NCBI GenBank assembly: GCA_014859465.1
Contig: JACUUF010000005.1
Location: 1 to 64,000, forward strand
DNA length: 64,000 bases
Source: Methyloprofundus sp.
Lineage (GTDB): Bacteria > Pseudomonadota > Gammaproteobacteria > Methylococcales > Methylomonadaceae
Reading direction: 5' to 3'
How positions within the stretch are numbered: position 1 is the first letter of the stretch; every line of letters starts with the position of its first letter. Positions 47,516 through 56,813 of the stretch are shown here, in pieces. Below the pieces are notes generated by a model, which saw nothing but the letters and a program-made list of their open reading frames with translations, was not told the origin of the DNA and did no database searches. Position numbers and translations under genes: made by a program.

Positions 47516-48502
47516 TCATCCTTGTACTAATTCTAATGCCTGTAAGACAACATTCTCATCTGCACCTGCCTTAGCAGCATACGTACTTAAGTGTCTGCGC
47601 CATGCTCTGGCACCTTGAACGCCATGAAATAAGCCTAAAATATGCCGCGTTATACCGTGTAAACGAACACCTGAAGCCAATTGTTCTTGTATATAAGGCA
47701 GTAAGGTAAATACCACTTCTTCACGCGTTTTAACTGGAGTCTCTTGCAGGTAAATCAGCCTATCGACTTCGGTCAATAAGTAAGGATTATAATAAGCCTC
47801 TCGACCGATCATGACCCCATCGACACTTTGCATTAACGCAATACTTTGCGCTAAGGAAGTGATGCCGCCATTAATAATGATTTCTAAATGCGGAAAATCT
47901 TGTTTTATTTGCTGCACAACATCATAGCGCAGTGGCGGCACGTCTCTATTTTGCTTAGGTGATAAGCCTGATAACCAAGCCTTACGAGCATGCAGAATAA
48001 AAGTAAGGCAACCTCCCTCAGCCACTTTACTAATAAAATTAACCAATTCTTCATAGGAATCTTGATCATCAATGCCTATACGTGATTTTACGGTGACCGG
48101 AATATTAACGGCCTCTTGCATTGCTGCAATACATTCTGCAACTAAATCAGGTTCTGCCATTAAACAAGCACCAAAACGCCCATTTTGCACACGATCACTC
48201 GGGCAACCGACGTTTAAATTCACTTCATCATAGCCATAATCTTCAGCCATTTTGCTGCATAGCGCCAAATCGGACCCAGAACTACCGCCTAATTGCAATG
48301 CAAGCGGATGTTCTGGCGGAGAAAAACCTAAATGCCGCTGCACATCGCCATTGATTAAAGCGCCGGTAGTGACCATTTCGGTATATAAAACGACATGCTT
48401 GGATAATAGCCGATGAAAGTAACGGCAATGCCTATCACTCCAGTCGAGCATGGGGGCAATGCAAATTTTACGATTTAAAGTGGATTTTTGTTGATCTATC
48501 AT
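47516..48502 (-). CDS. dusA: tRNA-dihydrouridine synthase A
   Basis: A 328-aa flavoenzyme that reduces uridine in the tRNA D-loop. APMLDWSDRHCRYF opens the barrel; the catalytic cysteine is in NVGCPSDRVQNGRFGACLM, and VTVKSRIGIDD and MIGREAYYNPYLL follow. The DusA subgroup is indicated by HCRYFHRLLS and the C-terminal HILGLFHG. A nested inverted repeat lies upstream. Confidence 0.96.
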   Translation of the reverse strand: MIDQQKSTLNRKICIAPMLDWSDRHCRYFHRLLSKHVVLYTEMVTTGALINGDVQRHLGFSPPEHPLALQLGGSSGSDLALCSKMAEDYGYDEVNLNVGCPSDRVQNGRFGACLMAEPDLVAECIAAMQEAVNIPVTVKSRIGIDDQDSYEELVNFISKVAEGGCLTFILHARKAWLSGLSPKQNRDVPPLRYDVVQQIKQDFPHLEIIINGGITSLAQSIALMQSVDGVMIGREAYYNPYLLTEVDRLIYLQETPVKTREEVVFTLLPYIQEQLASGVRLHGITRHILGLFHGVQGARAWRRHLSTYAAKAGADENVVLQALELVQG

Positions 48503-48557
48503 TAAGTCTGTTTTGATTATTTAAAAATTTTCAGTCAATATAGCAAGCATACAAACC

Positions 48558-48635
48558 GTAAATATTCAGAGACCCTCTGCTTATCTCCTTCTCCCTGAGG
48601 GAGAAGGTTGGGATGAGGGGGGACTGAATATTTAC
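48558..48635. repeat. Nested inverted repeat, REP/MITE-like
   Basis: Perfect 12-bp arms gtaaatattcag (48558-48569) and ctgaatatttac (48624-48635) enclose a second perfect 9-bp hairpin, ccttctccc/gggagaagg (48587-48595 and 48599-48607). The inner part, with its gggatgaggg extension, looks like the gammaproteobacterial REP-type motif ccctcaccc...ctccc. It lies between the divergent genes dusA and the DUF4124 gene. Confidence 0.75.
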
Positions 48636-48674
48636 TACAAACTTGCCCCGGAAAACCTACAAGAGGATAAAGCA

Positions 48675-49109
48675 ATGAAAATAAGCCGTTTATTAATCTT
48701 TTTTCTACTCATTCCACCGGTTCATGCAGAAATGTACAAATGCAATGAAGGCGGGCAAATAAGTTATCAAGATAAACCTTGCAAAACCAAGGGCATAGAA
48801 TTTACGCCCAACAAAGATATAAGTGCTGAGCAACAACAAACGGCAGCAGAAAAACTAAAATCAGACTTAGCTAAACACAATGAACAAAAAAGGTTAGCAA
48901 AAGAAGCAAGAGATAAGGAGCGCATGATTCAAGCCCAAGAAGATAGAGCTAATGCCGTTTATAAAAAAGCCCAAGCAATACAAGAACAGGCTAAACAAAC
49001 TGGCCGCCAAGCAGATGCGTTAGAAAAACGCAATGACTATGAGCGCGACACCAGGCCCTACTATATTATTAACCGGCAACCTACCCCTACTCCTTATCTC
49101 GGCAAATAG
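48675..49109 (+). CDS. DUF4124-domain secreted protein
   Basis: A 144-aa protein with a signal peptide (KISRLLIFFLLIPPVHA). A DUF4124 segment MYKCNEGGQISYQDKPC follows, then a charged coiled-coil region (residues 50-125) and a proline-rich end. The two cysteines in the DUF4124 part may form a disulfide. The function is unknown. AAGAGGATAA precedes the start. It ends head-on into the SPOR gene with a 16-base overlap. Confidence 0.75.
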   Translation: MKISRLLIFFLLIPPVHAEMYKCNEGGQISYQDKPCKTKGIEFTPNKDISAEQQQTAAEKLKSDLAKHNEQKRLAKEARDKERMIQAQEDRANAVYKKAQAIQEQAKQTGRQADALEKRNDYERDTRPYYIINRQPTPTPYLGK

Positions 49110-50044
49110 CTTAGCTGCACTTCAGCGCACTGACTCTGTTGCTTAAAATACCGAGAAAATTCATTCTTAAATGAAGCAACGTCTGTTTCCGAGCCACTGA
49201 TGTGGATTTCTGTCACCATTCTAGTTTGGTGACTAGGTACGACCTCCAATTGTCTTGTCATTCGCCTTGCAAAAGAGGCCTTCATTTTTTCTGCGTTGCT
49301 TGGTGTGCTAAATAATCCTAGAGAAATCCGCCACTTAAATTTGCCGCGTGTAAACAACCACAACTCATTGATGCCTTGCTGCTTAATAGCCTTCTCCCAC
49401 GTTTTAGCTTCTTGATAAGAATTAGCTGCTAAAGTAAGCACTAAATAACTACCAATATATTGCTGCTCCTGCCGTACGAGTGCAAATTTAAAGGCTTCAC
49501 TTTTATTAGTCGTTGCGAACATCTGCTTCGAATATTCACCGTCTTGCAATAGATAGCAAGCAGACAATAGCTCAGACTCCTCGCTAGGCTCTACTAGCTC
49601 GGTAGCAGCAGTCAAGGGTAAAGTTCCAGACTGTTTAAGTGTCAGCACGTCTTGCTCTTTTTCGGGGCTGTCTGCACTCGTTTCGTTAGCTAATAAGGGG
49701 CCAATAAATTCGATATTTTCATCGGCCGCACGGATGTCGGGCTGAACTATATTATTTAAAGGACCAACAAAATTATCACGAGCAGCCTGCGCTTGTTTTG
49801 GCTCAATAAAAGATTCATCCGTATTTGCGCTAGGAACAATGACCGCGCTATTGCTGGTACTGTCAAGGTCTAAAGGAGTAATCTTAGCAGGGAGCTCACT
49901 GAGCAAAAAAATCTGCTGCGGATTTGCATTGCTTGTTTGGCTTTCAATATTTTTAGGTAAGTAAATTTCAGGGGCGCCTTTTCTATATTCCCAAAAGAAA
50001 AAAACAATATTAGATAATAAAATACTTAAAAATAAAAATTTCAC
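49094..50044 (-). CDS. SPOR-like domain membrane protein
   Basis: A 316-aa protein with an N-terminal membrane anchor (KFLFLSILLSNIVFFFW), a long acidic, low-complexity linker and a C-terminal SPOR-like region (YLVLTLAANSYQEAKTWEKA, LWLFTRGKFKWRISLGLFST, NAEKMKASFARR). SPOR domains bind denuded peptidoglycan at the septum. It is encoded directly downstream of coaX with a 4-base overlap, as in some relatives. The exact role is unknown. Confidence 0.75.
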   Translation of the reverse strand: MKFLFLSILLSNIVFFFWEYRKGAPEIYLPKNIESQTSNANPQQIFLLSELPAKITPLDLDSTSNSAVIVPSANTDESFIEPKQAQAARDNFVGPLNNIVQPDIRAADENIEFIGPLLANETSADSPEKEQDVLTLKQSGTLPLTAATELVEPSEESELLSACYLLQDGEYSKQMFATTNKSEAFKFALVRQEQQYIGSYLVLTLAANSYQEAKTWEKAIKQQGINELWLFTRGKFKWRISLGLFSTPSNAEKMKASFARRMTRQLEVVPSHQTRMVTEIHISGSETDVASFKNEFSRYFKQQSQCAEVQLSYLPR

Positions 50045-50781
50045 GACTCACTTTGCCCGCTACTTAATAAAGCCATTCCTTTAAATATTAATTCAGCATC
50101 AACCACAGCATCTAGCCTCAAAGTATCCGCTAAAAACTCAGCATCGCCTCCGGTTAAAATTAAGCGCGAAGTTTTTGTCGTTTGCCTAAGCCCTGCCTCA
50201 ACAAAACCTTTAACAGCACAAAGACAACCATTATAAATAGCCGCCTGGGTATAATTTGCCAATCCTTGCTTATGCATCTCTGAGCAAAAATTTAAATCTG
50301 CCGTGCCTTTACTTAAAGACTGCTTTAATAAGGTTAATCCAGGCATAATCATGCCACCTAAATGCTGACCTTGCTCATCAATGACATCTAAGGTGATTGC
50401 GGTACCTAAATCTACAACACAAAGAGGCGCGGGATAATGTTCGAAGGCTCCAAGCATTACCAACCAACGATCTACACCTAATTTTTCTGGATTAAGATAA
50501 GCATTGCTTAGGCCATGAGAATATTTTTTCGTATGGATTTCTTGTATCGGGCAATTAGGCCATAGCTGTTCAATAATAGTAATAAGTAACTGTTTAAGTT
50601 CAATTGAGCCAACACAAGCAAAATAAATACCATCAGGTACCGATAGTAACTGCCAAGCAGAGATTAATGCAGCAGAAAAATCATCTTGATTATGCACAAC
50701 AGCACCGAAAGAATCCATCTTATCTGAATGCTGTAGCACCCATTTCAAGCGAGTATTGCCAATATCAACTAATAAGTTCAT
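50041..50781 (-). CDS. coaX: Type III pantothenate kinase
   Basis: A 246-aa enzyme that phosphorylates pantothenate, the first step of CoA synthesis. It begins with the phosphate-binding LLVDIGNTRLKW; LGVDRWLVMLGAF and CVVDLGTAITLDVID, GGMIMPGL and ILTGGDAEFL are the other motifs. It overlaps birA by 4 bases, a common pairing. Confidence 0.96.
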   Translation of the reverse strand: MNLLVDIGNTRLKWVLQHSDKMDSFGAVVHNQDDFSAALISAWQLLSVPDGIYFACVGSIELKQLLITIIEQLWPNCPIQEIHTKKYSHGLSNAYLNPEKLGVDRWLVMLGAFEHYPAPLCVVDLGTAITLDVIDEQGQHLGGMIMPGLTLLKQSLSKGTADLNFCSEMHKQGLANYTQAAIYNGCLCAVKGFVEAGLRQTTKTSRLILTGGDAEFLADTLRLDAVVDAELIFKGMALLSSGQSES

Positions 50782-51773
50782 GAACGACGAAAGCTGACTT
50801 CACCTGAGGCATAGCATTGCACCTTGCCATCTTGAGTTTGCAATAACAACAACCCGTCATCATTAATACCTAGCACAGTTCCACCGACAATTTGCTTACC
50901 AACAAATAAATTAACCGCTTGTCCTTGCATGCAATCATAAAGTCGCCATTCATCGCGATATTGAGCAAATGACTGCTCAGTATATTGACTAATAACTTGA
51001 AAAAACTGCTCTAGTAGAGACGCCTGTAATTGATTACGTGAAATTTTATGATTACCGCCTAAGATTTGATTGATATCAATCCAGTCTTGCTTAATACTTA
51101 ATGCTTTATCACTCGACAAATGAAGATTTAAGCCGAGACCAATCACCGCACTACAAGGGCCGTTTGATTCCCCGGAAACTTCTACCAAAATACCACCTAA
51201 TTTTTTTTGTTGCCAATAAATATCATTAGGCCATTTCAAGCCAACACCTTCAATGCCATGGGCATTTAAAGCCTTAATAACAGCAACACCAATAGCCAAA
51301 CTCAAACCTGATAAACTGGCTGGACCTTCCTGAAATCGCCATAAAACTGAACAGTAAAGATTACTACCAAAAGGAGAGACCCACTCTCGACCCCTTCGAC
51401 CACGCCCAGCGGTCTGTTGCTCAGCAAGACAAATAACGCCTGTCGATTCCGGTATTTCCCTACTCAAGGCAACTAAATTAGTATTGGTAGAATCAATTTG
51501 GTCATGAATATCAAAAACAGCAATCAACTGCTGTGTGGCAGCCGTCAAGCTATTAATAATATTGGATTTATCAAGCAACTCTACAGGTGACTTTAGTCGA
51601 TAACCTTTACCATTAACGGCTAAAATTTCAATCCCTTGCTCTTCTAATGCGTTAATTTGTTTCCAAAGCGCAGAACGACTAAAATTTAATTGTTGAGCCA
51701 ATTCTGTGCCCGAATGAAAGCAGCCATCAGCCAATAGCCGCAATAATGCTTGCTTCTTTTCTGAAAATTGCAC
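50778..51773 (-). CDS. birA: Biotin-protein ligase / biotin operon repressor
   Basis: A 331-aa protein with an N-terminal winged HTH (DGCFHSGTELAQQLNFSRSALWKQI), the ligase domain (STNTNL, QTAGRGRRGREWVSPFG, GVGLKWPNDIYWQQKKLGGILVE) and a C-terminal SH3-like domain. It attaches biotin to the carboxylase carrier protein; the HTH implies repression of biotin genes, none of which is in the window. Confidence 0.96.
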   Translation of the reverse strand: MQFSEKKQALLRLLADGCFHSGTELAQQLNFSRSALWKQINALEEQGIEILAVNGKGYRLKSPVELLDKSNIINSLTAATQQLIAVFDIHDQIDSTNTNLVALSREIPESTGVICLAEQQTAGRGRRGREWVSPFGSNLYCSVLWRFQEGPASLSGLSLAIGVAVIKALNAHGIEGVGLKWPNDIYWQQKKLGGILVEVSGESNGPCSAVIGLGLNLHLSSDKALSIKQDWIDINQILGGNHKISRNQLQASLLEQFFQVISQYTEQSFAQYRDEWRLYDCMQGQAVNLFVGKQIVGGTVLGINDDGLLLLQTQDGKVQCYASGEVSFRRS

Positions 51774-51781
51774 GCCTTAAT

Positions 51782-52378
51782 CTAGTTTTCTTTATGTTCA
51801 CGAATTTGTTGCATTTGACGCTTAACAACATGTTTAATTAATAATTCTCTGTCTTGCTCTTTCATTTCGCTAAAAGCAACCCCTACCACATAAGGAAATT
51901 CAGACTTGATCTCTGGGTTTTTATGGCTATAAACAACATCCCCATAACTCACTATGACCGCCATGCTAGAAGTGAGTAACAATCTAATTTCTAAAAACTC
52001 ACCTTCAGTAATCAATTCTTCACACTCAAAGGCTACTCCAGAGGCACTCAAACTGACATTTCGAGACTGCTCGTCAATCAGATCAGTACCATCCATTAAC
52101 ACAGCGCGAGCAACCAAATTAATCTTGTTATCCATTACCTTTAAATAGTCAGCAACATCTGGATTACTGCGTTCAATTCGATTAAATATAATTTGTGACT
52201 CTTGATTTAAAATATCTAAAGCCGCAGCAAGCGAACAATTGTTCAATAGTTCACTAGAGGCTTCGGAATACTTTTTTATTGATGCTGGCTCTACTTTTTT
52301 ATAAAAAAGATTAATTTCATCATCAATTCTAAAGAAACGCCTACGTTCATCCACTTGAGATACGTTTTTTTTGCTCAT
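51782..52378 (-). CDS. PilZ domain protein
   Basis: A 198-aa protein starting MSKKNVSQVDERRRFFRIDD. The RRRFFR segment provides the RxxxR c-di-GMP arm of PilZ, and NVSLSASGVAF at about 110-120 provides the second motif. Roughly 85 residues of mostly helical sequence separate them, which is longer than usual. It lies 15 bases downstream of the stator gene pomB, so it may link c-di-GMP to motor function. An alternative GTG start lies 4 codons upstream. Confidence 0.75.
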   Translation of the reverse strand: MSKKNVSQVDERRRFFRIDDEINLFYKKVEPASIKKYSEASSELLNNCSLAAALDILNQESQIIFNRIERSNPDVADYLKVMDNKINLVARAVLMDGTDLIDEQSRNVSLSASGVAFECEELITEGEFLEIRLLLTSSMAVIVSYGDVVYSHKNPEIKSEFPYVVGVAFSEMKEQDRELLIKHVVKRQMQQIREHKEN

Positions 52379-52393
52379 TATTATGCTCACTTA

Positions 52394-53248
52394 TTATTCT
52401 TGCGCGTGTTTCTGGATTTTATCAAACTCAAGTGTTGGATCATCTTGAACTAAAATGACTTCTACGCGCCTATTTTTTGCTCTATTTTCATTTGAGGTAT
52501 TAGCTACCAGCGGCTGCGAGTCGGCATGACCTTCAATAACGACGCGCTTTTTATCGAGTTGCTTATTTTTTAGCATAAATTCAGCAACAGTCACCGAACG
52601 GCCTGCGGATAATTCCCAATTAGAGCGGTACCAATCCGTCGAAATAGGAATATCATCAGTATGCCCGGCAACCAAAACTTTACCTTTTGCTTGAATGACT
52701 GACTCGGTAATTCTGTTCATAACTGGTTCAAAGCCAGATTTTAAAATAGCAGTACCAGATGCAAAAGAACCTTTTTCATTAATACGGATAATAATTTTTA
52801 AGCCTTGTGTCTCAATAGAAACAAGGCCTTTATCAATGTCATCTTTTAATCTCTCTTCAATTTTTTCTGCTTCAGCTTGGGTATTTTCTAAAGCTTGCTC
52901 CATAATTTCCTGCTTCATTTTTTCTTTCTCTTCCAGAGAAACGTCCAAACTAGTTGAGGATTGCGAGGTTGATTGCTTAATTTCTTCTAGTAGAGTTGGA
53001 TTAGTCGAAGCGGGGGAAAAATACTGAGCAATAATGCTCGTTCCCAGCGGAATTTCAACCGCTTCAATATCGCGCTGTACACCAAATGCATTTTCCATTG
53101 ACTCCGCGACTACTTTAAATTTTTTGGCATCCATATTCGCAAAAGATAACAATAAAACAAAGAAACACATCAATAATGACATTAAGTCCGCAAAGGTCGC
53201 TAACCACAGCGGCGCTCCAACAGGCGGGCATTTAGGGCAATCAGCCAT
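52394..53248 (-). CDS. pomB: Flagellar motor stator protein, MotB/PomB type
   Basis: A 284-aa protein with one membrane helix. LWLATFADLMSLLMCFFVLL includes the ion-binding Asp21, and the preceding CPKCPP and following SFANMDAKKFK closely resemble sodium-type PomB. A coiled region about 95-150 is followed by an OmpA-like peptidoglycan-binding domain (VLVAGHTDDIPIS, ELSAGRSVTVAEFML, NRRVEVILV). The start is 2 bases after the pomA stop. Confidence 0.88.
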   Translation of the reverse strand: MADCPKCPPVGAPLWLATFADLMSLLMCFFVLLLSFANMDAKKFKVVAESMENAFGVQRDIEAVEIPLGTSIIAQYFSPASTNPTLLEEIKQSTSQSSTSLDVSLEEKEKMKQEIMEQALENTQAEAEKIEERLKDDIDKGLVSIETQGLKIIIRINEKGSFASGTAILKSGFEPVMNRITESVIQAKGKVLVAGHTDDIPISTDWYRSNWELSAGRSVTVAEFMLKNKQLDKKRVVIEGHADSQPLVANTSNENRAKNRRVEVILVQDDPTLEFDKIQKHAQE

Positions 53249-53250
53249 GG

Positions 53251-54012
53251 TTAATCTCCACCTTCAACTTTACGTTTTTTCTCAGCAATATAAGAGCTCA
53301 ATAAAGTCTCAAGCACTTTAGGGTTCATGCCTTCCTGTATGCCGGAAATTGTTTCTAAAATCAGCTCCTTATTAGTACGCTCATACAATAAAACGTAAGC
53401 CAACTTGTCAACCATAGGTAAAGCAAAGCAGTTGGCAACCATAGCACCGTATAAAGTTGTTAACAGTGCAACGGCCATTGCCGGACCAATACTGGCAGGA
53501 TCTGACATATTAGCTAACATTTGCACTAAACCTACCAAGGTGCCAATCATACCCATCGCTGGCGCTAAATCACCAACCCCTTTCCACATATCTTGCCCAG
53601 TCTCATTACGACTGACCATTTGATCAATTTCTTGCTGTAACATTTTTCTGACAAACGCAGGATCATGACCATCGACACATAAGCCTATGCCTTTTTTAAG
53701 AAAAGGATTTGCAATTTCTTCGCCTTCCAAGGCAAGTAAGCCATTTTTTCTAGCGACATCAGCTAAACGTACAGCATCTTCAATTAGCGCAACAGGATCT
53801 TCTTTTTTATTTAAAAAGGCTTTACCTAAGACTGCAAAAGAACGGATAAAATCAGCCAAAGGAATACGCATTAGGCTCACACCCAAAGTTCCGCCAATAA
53901 CAATCAGTAGCGAAGGTATATTAACAAATAGCATGACATCACCGCCCGTGGCAATAGCCGCAATGATAATCCCAATACCTAATAAAAAACCAACTAAGGA
54001 AGCAATATCCAC
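53251..54012 (-). CDS. pomA: Flagellar motor stator protein, MotA/PomA type
   Basis: A 253-aa protein with four membrane helices. It begins MDIASLVGFLLGIGIIIAAI as in PomA; GGTLGVSLMRIPLADF, GVGDLAPAMGMIGTLVGLVQML and AVALLTTLYGAMVANCFALP cover the ion-channel helices. It works with PomB to drive the flagellum. No other flagellar gene is in the window. The sodium preference is inferred from resemblance. Confidence 0.88.
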   Translation of the reverse strand: MDIASLVGFLLGIGIIIAAIATGGDVMLFVNIPSLLIVIGGTLGVSLMRIPLADFIRSFAVLGKAFLNKKEDPVALIEDAVRLADVARKNGLLALEGEEIANPFLKKGIGLCVDGHDPAFVRKMLQQEIDQMVSRNETGQDMWKGVGDLAPAMGMIGTLVGLVQMLANMSDPASIGPAMAVALLTTLYGAMVANCFALPMVDKLAYVLLYERTNKELILETISGIQEGMNPKVLETLLSSYIAEKKRKVEGGD

Positions 54013-54052
54013 TAAAAATCCTCGTACTACATACTAATTAAAAATCATGCAT

Positions 54053-54073
54053 AGAGTTATGCTCTATAACTCT
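54053..54073 (-). terminator. Hairpin between sppA and pomA
   Basis: The arms agagttat (54053-54060) and ataactct (54066-54073) form an 8-bp stem with a 5-base loop. On the minus strand a modest T-rich stretch follows, so it may end sppA transcription or form part of the pomA leader. Confidence 0.45.
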
Positions 54074-54100
54074 GTAGAACAGTTAACATTTGACAAAAAT

Positions 54101-55084
54101 TTATTGCAGCGTAATTTGCTGTCCTAAACTACGCAATGAATGCGCAAATGAAGCCCCCATTTTTCCTGCTAAACGATCAATTAAACGTTCTTGAATAGTG
54201 AAATCAACGCGTTTTTTAGCACCAATAATATCAGTTGCCACACTATCATCAGTACCAAAATCATCGGCCAGACCAATTTTAACCCCCTGCTCTCCGGTCC
54301 AGACTAAACCCGAGAAAGTATCTTCATTTTCTATTAGTCGATCACCTCGGCCATTTTTTACCGCGCTAATAAACTGCTGATGAACTTGCGCTAATAAATC
54401 TTCCATATATTTTTTCTCTTCTTCTTTTGCAGGAGAAAAAGGATCCATTAATGCCTTATGTGCCCCAGCAGTAACCAATCTACGCTCCACACCTAACATA
54501 GCCATAGTATCAACAAACCCAAAACCATCCATAATCACACCAATTGAGCCTATTAAACTGGACGGATTAACAAATATTTTATCCGCAGCAGAAACAATAA
54601 AATAACACCCTGACGCGCAAATATCAGAAGCAACCGCATAAATAGGCAGGTCTGGATTATTAGACTTGATGTTGCGAATCTCATCATAAACATAAGATGA
54701 TTGCACAGGACTGCCGCCAGGGCTATTCACATGTAGAATAATCCCTCTAGTCTTTTCATTCTTTACCGCATTACGTAAAGATTTAATAATTGCCTCCGCA
54801 TTTGCTTCCTTACCTTCAGCAATCACGCCATTAATACTAATCACAGCGGTATGCCCTTCGCTACCCTCTTGGCCAAAGCTCTGCTCGAATGTCGGATACA
54901 TACCGACACCTAAAATAACGGCCAAATAAACAAACATTAAACTTTTAAAGAAGATTCCCCAGCGACGCGCGCGCCTTTGCTCGGTAACAGCTGCAAAAGC
55001 CAATTTTTCTATTGCTTCTCGCTCCCAGCCACTTGCTTTATCGGTTACTTCTGAACTTGGCTCATTCCACTGATTTTCACTCAC
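54101..55084 (-). CDS. sppA: Signal peptide peptidase SppA-type (S49) protease
   Basis: A 327-aa short-form S49 protease with one N-terminal membrane helix (about residues 46-63). The catalytic serine is in ASGCYFIVSAAD, with the Lys in TAGAHKALMDPFSP. VNSPGGSPVQSS and SLIGSIGVIMDGFGF are family motifs. It should degrade cleaved signal peptides in the membrane. It lacks the N-terminal repeat of the long E. coli form. Confidence 0.93.
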   Translation of the reverse strand: MSENQWNEPSSEVTDKASGWEREAIEKLAFAAVTEQRRARRWGIFFKSLMFVYLAVILGVGMYPTFEQSFGQEGSEGHTAVISINGVIAEGKEANAEAIIKSLRNAVKNEKTRGIILHVNSPGGSPVQSSYVYDEIRNIKSNNPDLPIYAVASDICASGCYFIVSAADKIFVNPSSLIGSIGVIMDGFGFVDTMAMLGVERRLVTAGAHKALMDPFSPAKEEEKKYMEDLLAQVHQQFISAVKNGRGDRLIENEDTFSGLVWTGEQGVKIGLADDFGTDDSVATDIIGAKKRVDFTIQERLIDRLAGKMGASFAHSLRSLGQQITLQ

Positions 55085-55181
55085 GTGAATTCTCTCCTGA
55101 TTAAAAAATTTTAAAAAAACGTACTCACTTAAGATTTAAAGTGACCAGTTTATTAAATACTAGCCAACAATTAAAACAAAT

Positions 55182-56141
55182 TTATTTTTCATTATCTAGC
55201 AGGCTTTGCAAATCATCTGGCAATGGCGCGACAATCTTGAGTAACTCACCGCTTATTGGATGTGCAAATTGCAATTTTTGCGCATGCAAAAACAAACGCT
55301 TATAACCGCGTTTTTTAAATTGCTTATTAATGTCATTATCTCCATAACGATCATCAGCAATAATTGCATGCCCTAGCCATGCAGCATGTACTCGGATCTG
55401 ATGTGTGCGTCCAGTATAAGGAGACGCTTCAACCAGGGTGGCATGTTGAAAAAGACTAATTCGTTTAAATAAAGTTTTCGATGCTTTACCGGCTGCATTG
55501 ATCTTAACCATGCGCTCTATGCTTTGGTTAGTACTTTTCAACAAAGGCTGATCAACAATGACTTTTTCCTGCTCCCAGCGACCCCCTAACAGCGCTAAAT
55601 AACTTTTTCTCACACCATCGCCGCGAAAATACTCATGCAAGATACGTAATGCGCTGCGTTTTTTGGCAATAATCAAACAGCCTGAAGTTTCTTTATCTAA
55701 GCGATGCACTAATTCCAAAAAATGGCTTTCAGGGCGTATTTCACGCAAAGCCTCAATCACCCCAGTGCTAAGCCCCGAGCCACCATGCACGGCAAATCCG
55801 GCGGGTTTATTAATCACCAGAATAGCATTATCCTCAAATAAAACACCCTCTTCCAAGCACTTTTTAAGATAGGCAGGAGCAGGTAGTTGTTCTTTTTCTT
55901 CGGCAACACGGATCGGTGGAATGCGCACAACATCACCAATAATTAACTTACGCTTAGCATCACAGCGACCTTTATTGATACGCACCTCGCCTTTACGGAT
56001 AAGGCGATAAATTCTACTTTTAGGCACGCCTTTGAGTACTTTGATCAACAGGTTATCTAATCGCTGCCCTTCATGAGCATCAGTAATTTCAACAAACTGC
56101 ACTTCGAGTATATGGGGGGTATCTTCTATTTTCATCAGCAT
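55182..56141 (-). CDS. rluC: 23S rRNA pseudouridine synthase RluC
   Basis: A 319-aa protein. The S4 domain at about 20-75 includes GQRLDNLLIKVLKGVPKSRI and RKGEVRINKGR. The catalytic domain has the active aspartate in LVHRLDKETSGCLIIAK and PYTGRTHQIRVHAAWLG. RluC modifies helix 35 and helix 90 positions of 23S rRNA. It is divergent from rne, as in E. coli and many relatives, which supports RluC over RluD. Confidence 0.94.
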   Translation of the reverse strand: MLMKIEDTPHILEVQFVEITDAHEGQRLDNLLIKVLKGVPKSRIYRLIRKGEVRINKGRCDAKRKLIIGDVVRIPPIRVAEEKEQLPAPAYLKKCLEEGVLFEDNAILVINKPAGFAVHGGSGLSTGVIEALREIRPESHFLELVHRLDKETSGCLIIAKKRSALRILHEYFRGDGVRKSYLALLGGRWEQEKVIVDQPLLKSTNQSIERMVKINAAGKASKTLFKRISLFQHATLVEASPYTGRTHQIRVHAAWLGHAIIADDRYGDNDINKQFKKRGYKRLFLHAQKLQFAHPISGELLKIVAPLPDDLQSLLDNEK

Positions 56142-56813
56142 ATAATAGTTGAATTCATGACTTCATACTATAAGATAATTTCATTCGCCACTGTAACAGG
56201 TTATAATTGAAAGGTTGCAGGTGATAAAATAAAAACACTCCCTACAATTAGCTGATATTAAGCCTTTATTCGAATAGATAAAGTACTCAAAGTAGCAAAC
56301 TAATAAGTCGCTTTTAGTATTACTTAATAAACGTAAAGCTATAACAATTTTTGGGTTTTTTCGCTCGGCCCATGATGAGCGATATTCGACCTGATAAAGG
56401 CTGAACGATACGATAGACGGTTTACATGGCCTTTCAATCGAAACTGTAAAAACGTTGCAATAAAACACCAGTAGAGCAGTAAGCAAAGCTCCTGAATATG
56501 TGTTTTCAGCATGGATAGCAGTCGATTGAACGACCTCTTGTTAGCTAGATATTATTTGCCACACAAAATATCTAGTATAGGCACGCATGATTATTGCCCC
56601 CTGAGGCACTGTTTTTTAATTTATATTTTTTGTTGTAGCAAGCGCTTAAATGACGTGCAAAAAAACGTGCAAACAATCGAATATAAATACAAAAAAAATT
56701 TAGCTGGGATCATTTTTTCATGCCCATACCCATAGACCAACATACTAACAATAGCAAACTAAGCAATACGTATCTTCTGCACGGACTAAGAGGGTCAAAA
56801 AGGATTATTACTA
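56142..56813 (+). promoter_or_regulatory. Long leader/intergenic region of rne
   Basis: About 670 bases separate rluC and rne. No convincing gene is present; two open frames of 74 and 101 codons lack family features and good initiation sites. E. coli rne has a 361-nt autoregulatory leader that RNase E itself binds, and the same gene pair with a large gap occurs here. A similar leader is inferred. It includes AT-rich single-stranded-like stretches at 56615-56700. Confidence 0.5.

Noticed and set aside
48587-48607. Inner hairpin as an intrinsic terminator of dusA or the DUF4124 gene
   Set aside because: It lies upstream of both divergent genes and has no T-run.
56511-56735. 74-codon ORF in the rne leader
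   Set aside because: No good ribosome site, no family features, and biased composition; kept only as part of the leader region.
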